This document shows, one piece after another, positions 14,297-14,811 of a DNA stretch of 14,811 nt. Positions within the stretch are counted from its first letter, which is position 1. The number at the start of each line of letters is the position of its first letter. Origin of the DNA: Promicromonosporaceae bacterium (lineage in GTDB: Bacteria; Actinomycetota; Actinomycetes; Actinomycetales; Cellulomonadaceae); assembly GCA_009780755.1 (NCBI GenBank), contig WQZL01000046.1, positions 1 through 14,811 on the forward strand, read 5' to 3'. The position numbers and the translations under genes were made by a program. The notes under the pieces were generated by a model. It made no database searches and was not told where the DNA came from. It saw nothing but the letters and a program-made list of their open reading frames with translations.

Positions 14297-14811
14297 TTAA
14301 GTGCGGCGAGCTACAAACAGCTGCACGCTAAGCGCCCGGAGGGTGACCATTACGGGCTGCGTCAGCTCCGGCAGCCGCGCGAAATCGTCATCCGCAACCA
14401 TGCTGGGATGTTCCCAATCGGAGGCCCACACGCGTTCCCACTGCCCGGCCCCCGACAGCCTTGGTGGCAGGATCACATTGAGCGTGGACACCCGGCCATT
14501 AATCACCAGCAGAACATCGGCATCGCCGGGGCCTGGTCCGGGGCGAAGCATCTGCACGGTGCGCCGGTTGGCCTCATCCCAGGCGACGCGATCCATCGGG
14601 TGGCCGTGTTCGGTAAACCAGACCAGATCGGCGAAATGCTCGCCGGGCCGGGGCGTGCCCAGGAAGAATGAGTCGGCGCGCAGCGCCGCATGTTCTCGTC
14701 GCAGGGCCAGCAGATGGCGGGTGGTGGCCAGCATGTTTTGCTGATGTTCGTCGTGTTCCCAGCTAACCCAGCTAACGGGAGAATCCTGCGCATAGGCGTT
14801 GTTGTTGCCGT
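14297..14811 (-). CDS. glgX: Glycogen debranching enzyme GlgX, C-terminal part
   Basis: The gene enters from the right edge of the window and ends at the stop at 14297-14299. The visible 170 residues start GNNNAYAQDSPVSWVSWE, the conserved segment late in the (beta/alpha)8 barrel of GlgX/TreX enzymes, followed by the helix with LLALRREHAALRAD and the C-terminal beta domain (DVLLVINGRVSTLNVILPP). GlgX cuts alpha-1,6 branches of glycogen limit dextrins. The catalytic residues lie outside the window. Downstream on its strand, 99 bases separate it from the secreted protein. Confidence 0.88.
   Translation of the reverse strand, partial: GNNNAYAQDSPVSWVSWEHDEHQQNMLATTRHLLALRREHAALRADSFFLGTPRPGEHFADLVWFTEHGHPMDRVAWDEANRRTVQMLRPGPGPGDADVLLVINGRVSTLNVILPPRLSGAGQWERVWASDWEHPSMVADDDFARLPELTQPVMVTLRALSVQLFVARRT

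Overview
The window looks like chromosomal DNA of a high-GC Gram-positive bacterium (Actinomycetota). The support is the GC-rich third codon positions, an Eis-type acetyltransferase beside degV-comEA-comEC-holA (the neighbourhood also found around Rv2413c-Rv2417c in Mycobacterium tuberculosis), several genes that look leaderless, a lysine/alanine/proline-rich tail on IF3, and a secreted PKD-like protein of a kind common in actinobacteria. I do not assign a genus.

Layout. (1) 1-1170, accessory: the 3' end of a TPR-repeat gene, a palindromic intergenic repeat, and a VapBC-type toxin-antitoxin pair on the plus strand. (2) 1167-2444, minus strand: an Eis-like N-acetyltransferase. It meets vapC tail to tail in a shared CTAG and is separated from degV by a 70-base near-perfect palindrome. 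(3) 2653-10032, plus strand: degV, comEA, comEC, a secreted peptidoglycan amidase, holA and an unrecognised DUF4003-like gene. ComEA and ComEC are the DNA-binding and channel parts of natural transformation machinery. The amidase lies inside this string, between comEC and holA. (4) 10059-12769, plus strand: a translation operon with a long leader, infC (ATC start), rpmI, rplT and a TsnR/SpoU-type RNA methyltransferase. (5) 12766-14811, minus strand: a DUF4190-like membrane protein with an apparent frameshift, a secreted PKD-like protein and the 3' end of a glycogen debranching enzyme.

Most of the window is ordinary housekeeping DNA. The points that deserve attention are a 60-bp in-frame palindrome inside comEC, the 35-bp-arm palindrome between eis and degV (its three mismatches all become G-U pairs in minus-strand RNA), the amidase inside the competence cluster, the ATC-initiated infC with its foldable leader and long basic tail, the frameshift in the DUF4190-like gene, and a recurring TANNNT box 6-9 bases upstream of start codons. 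I found no CRISPR array, tRNA, rRNA or insertion sequence, and no clear new defence or metabolic system.
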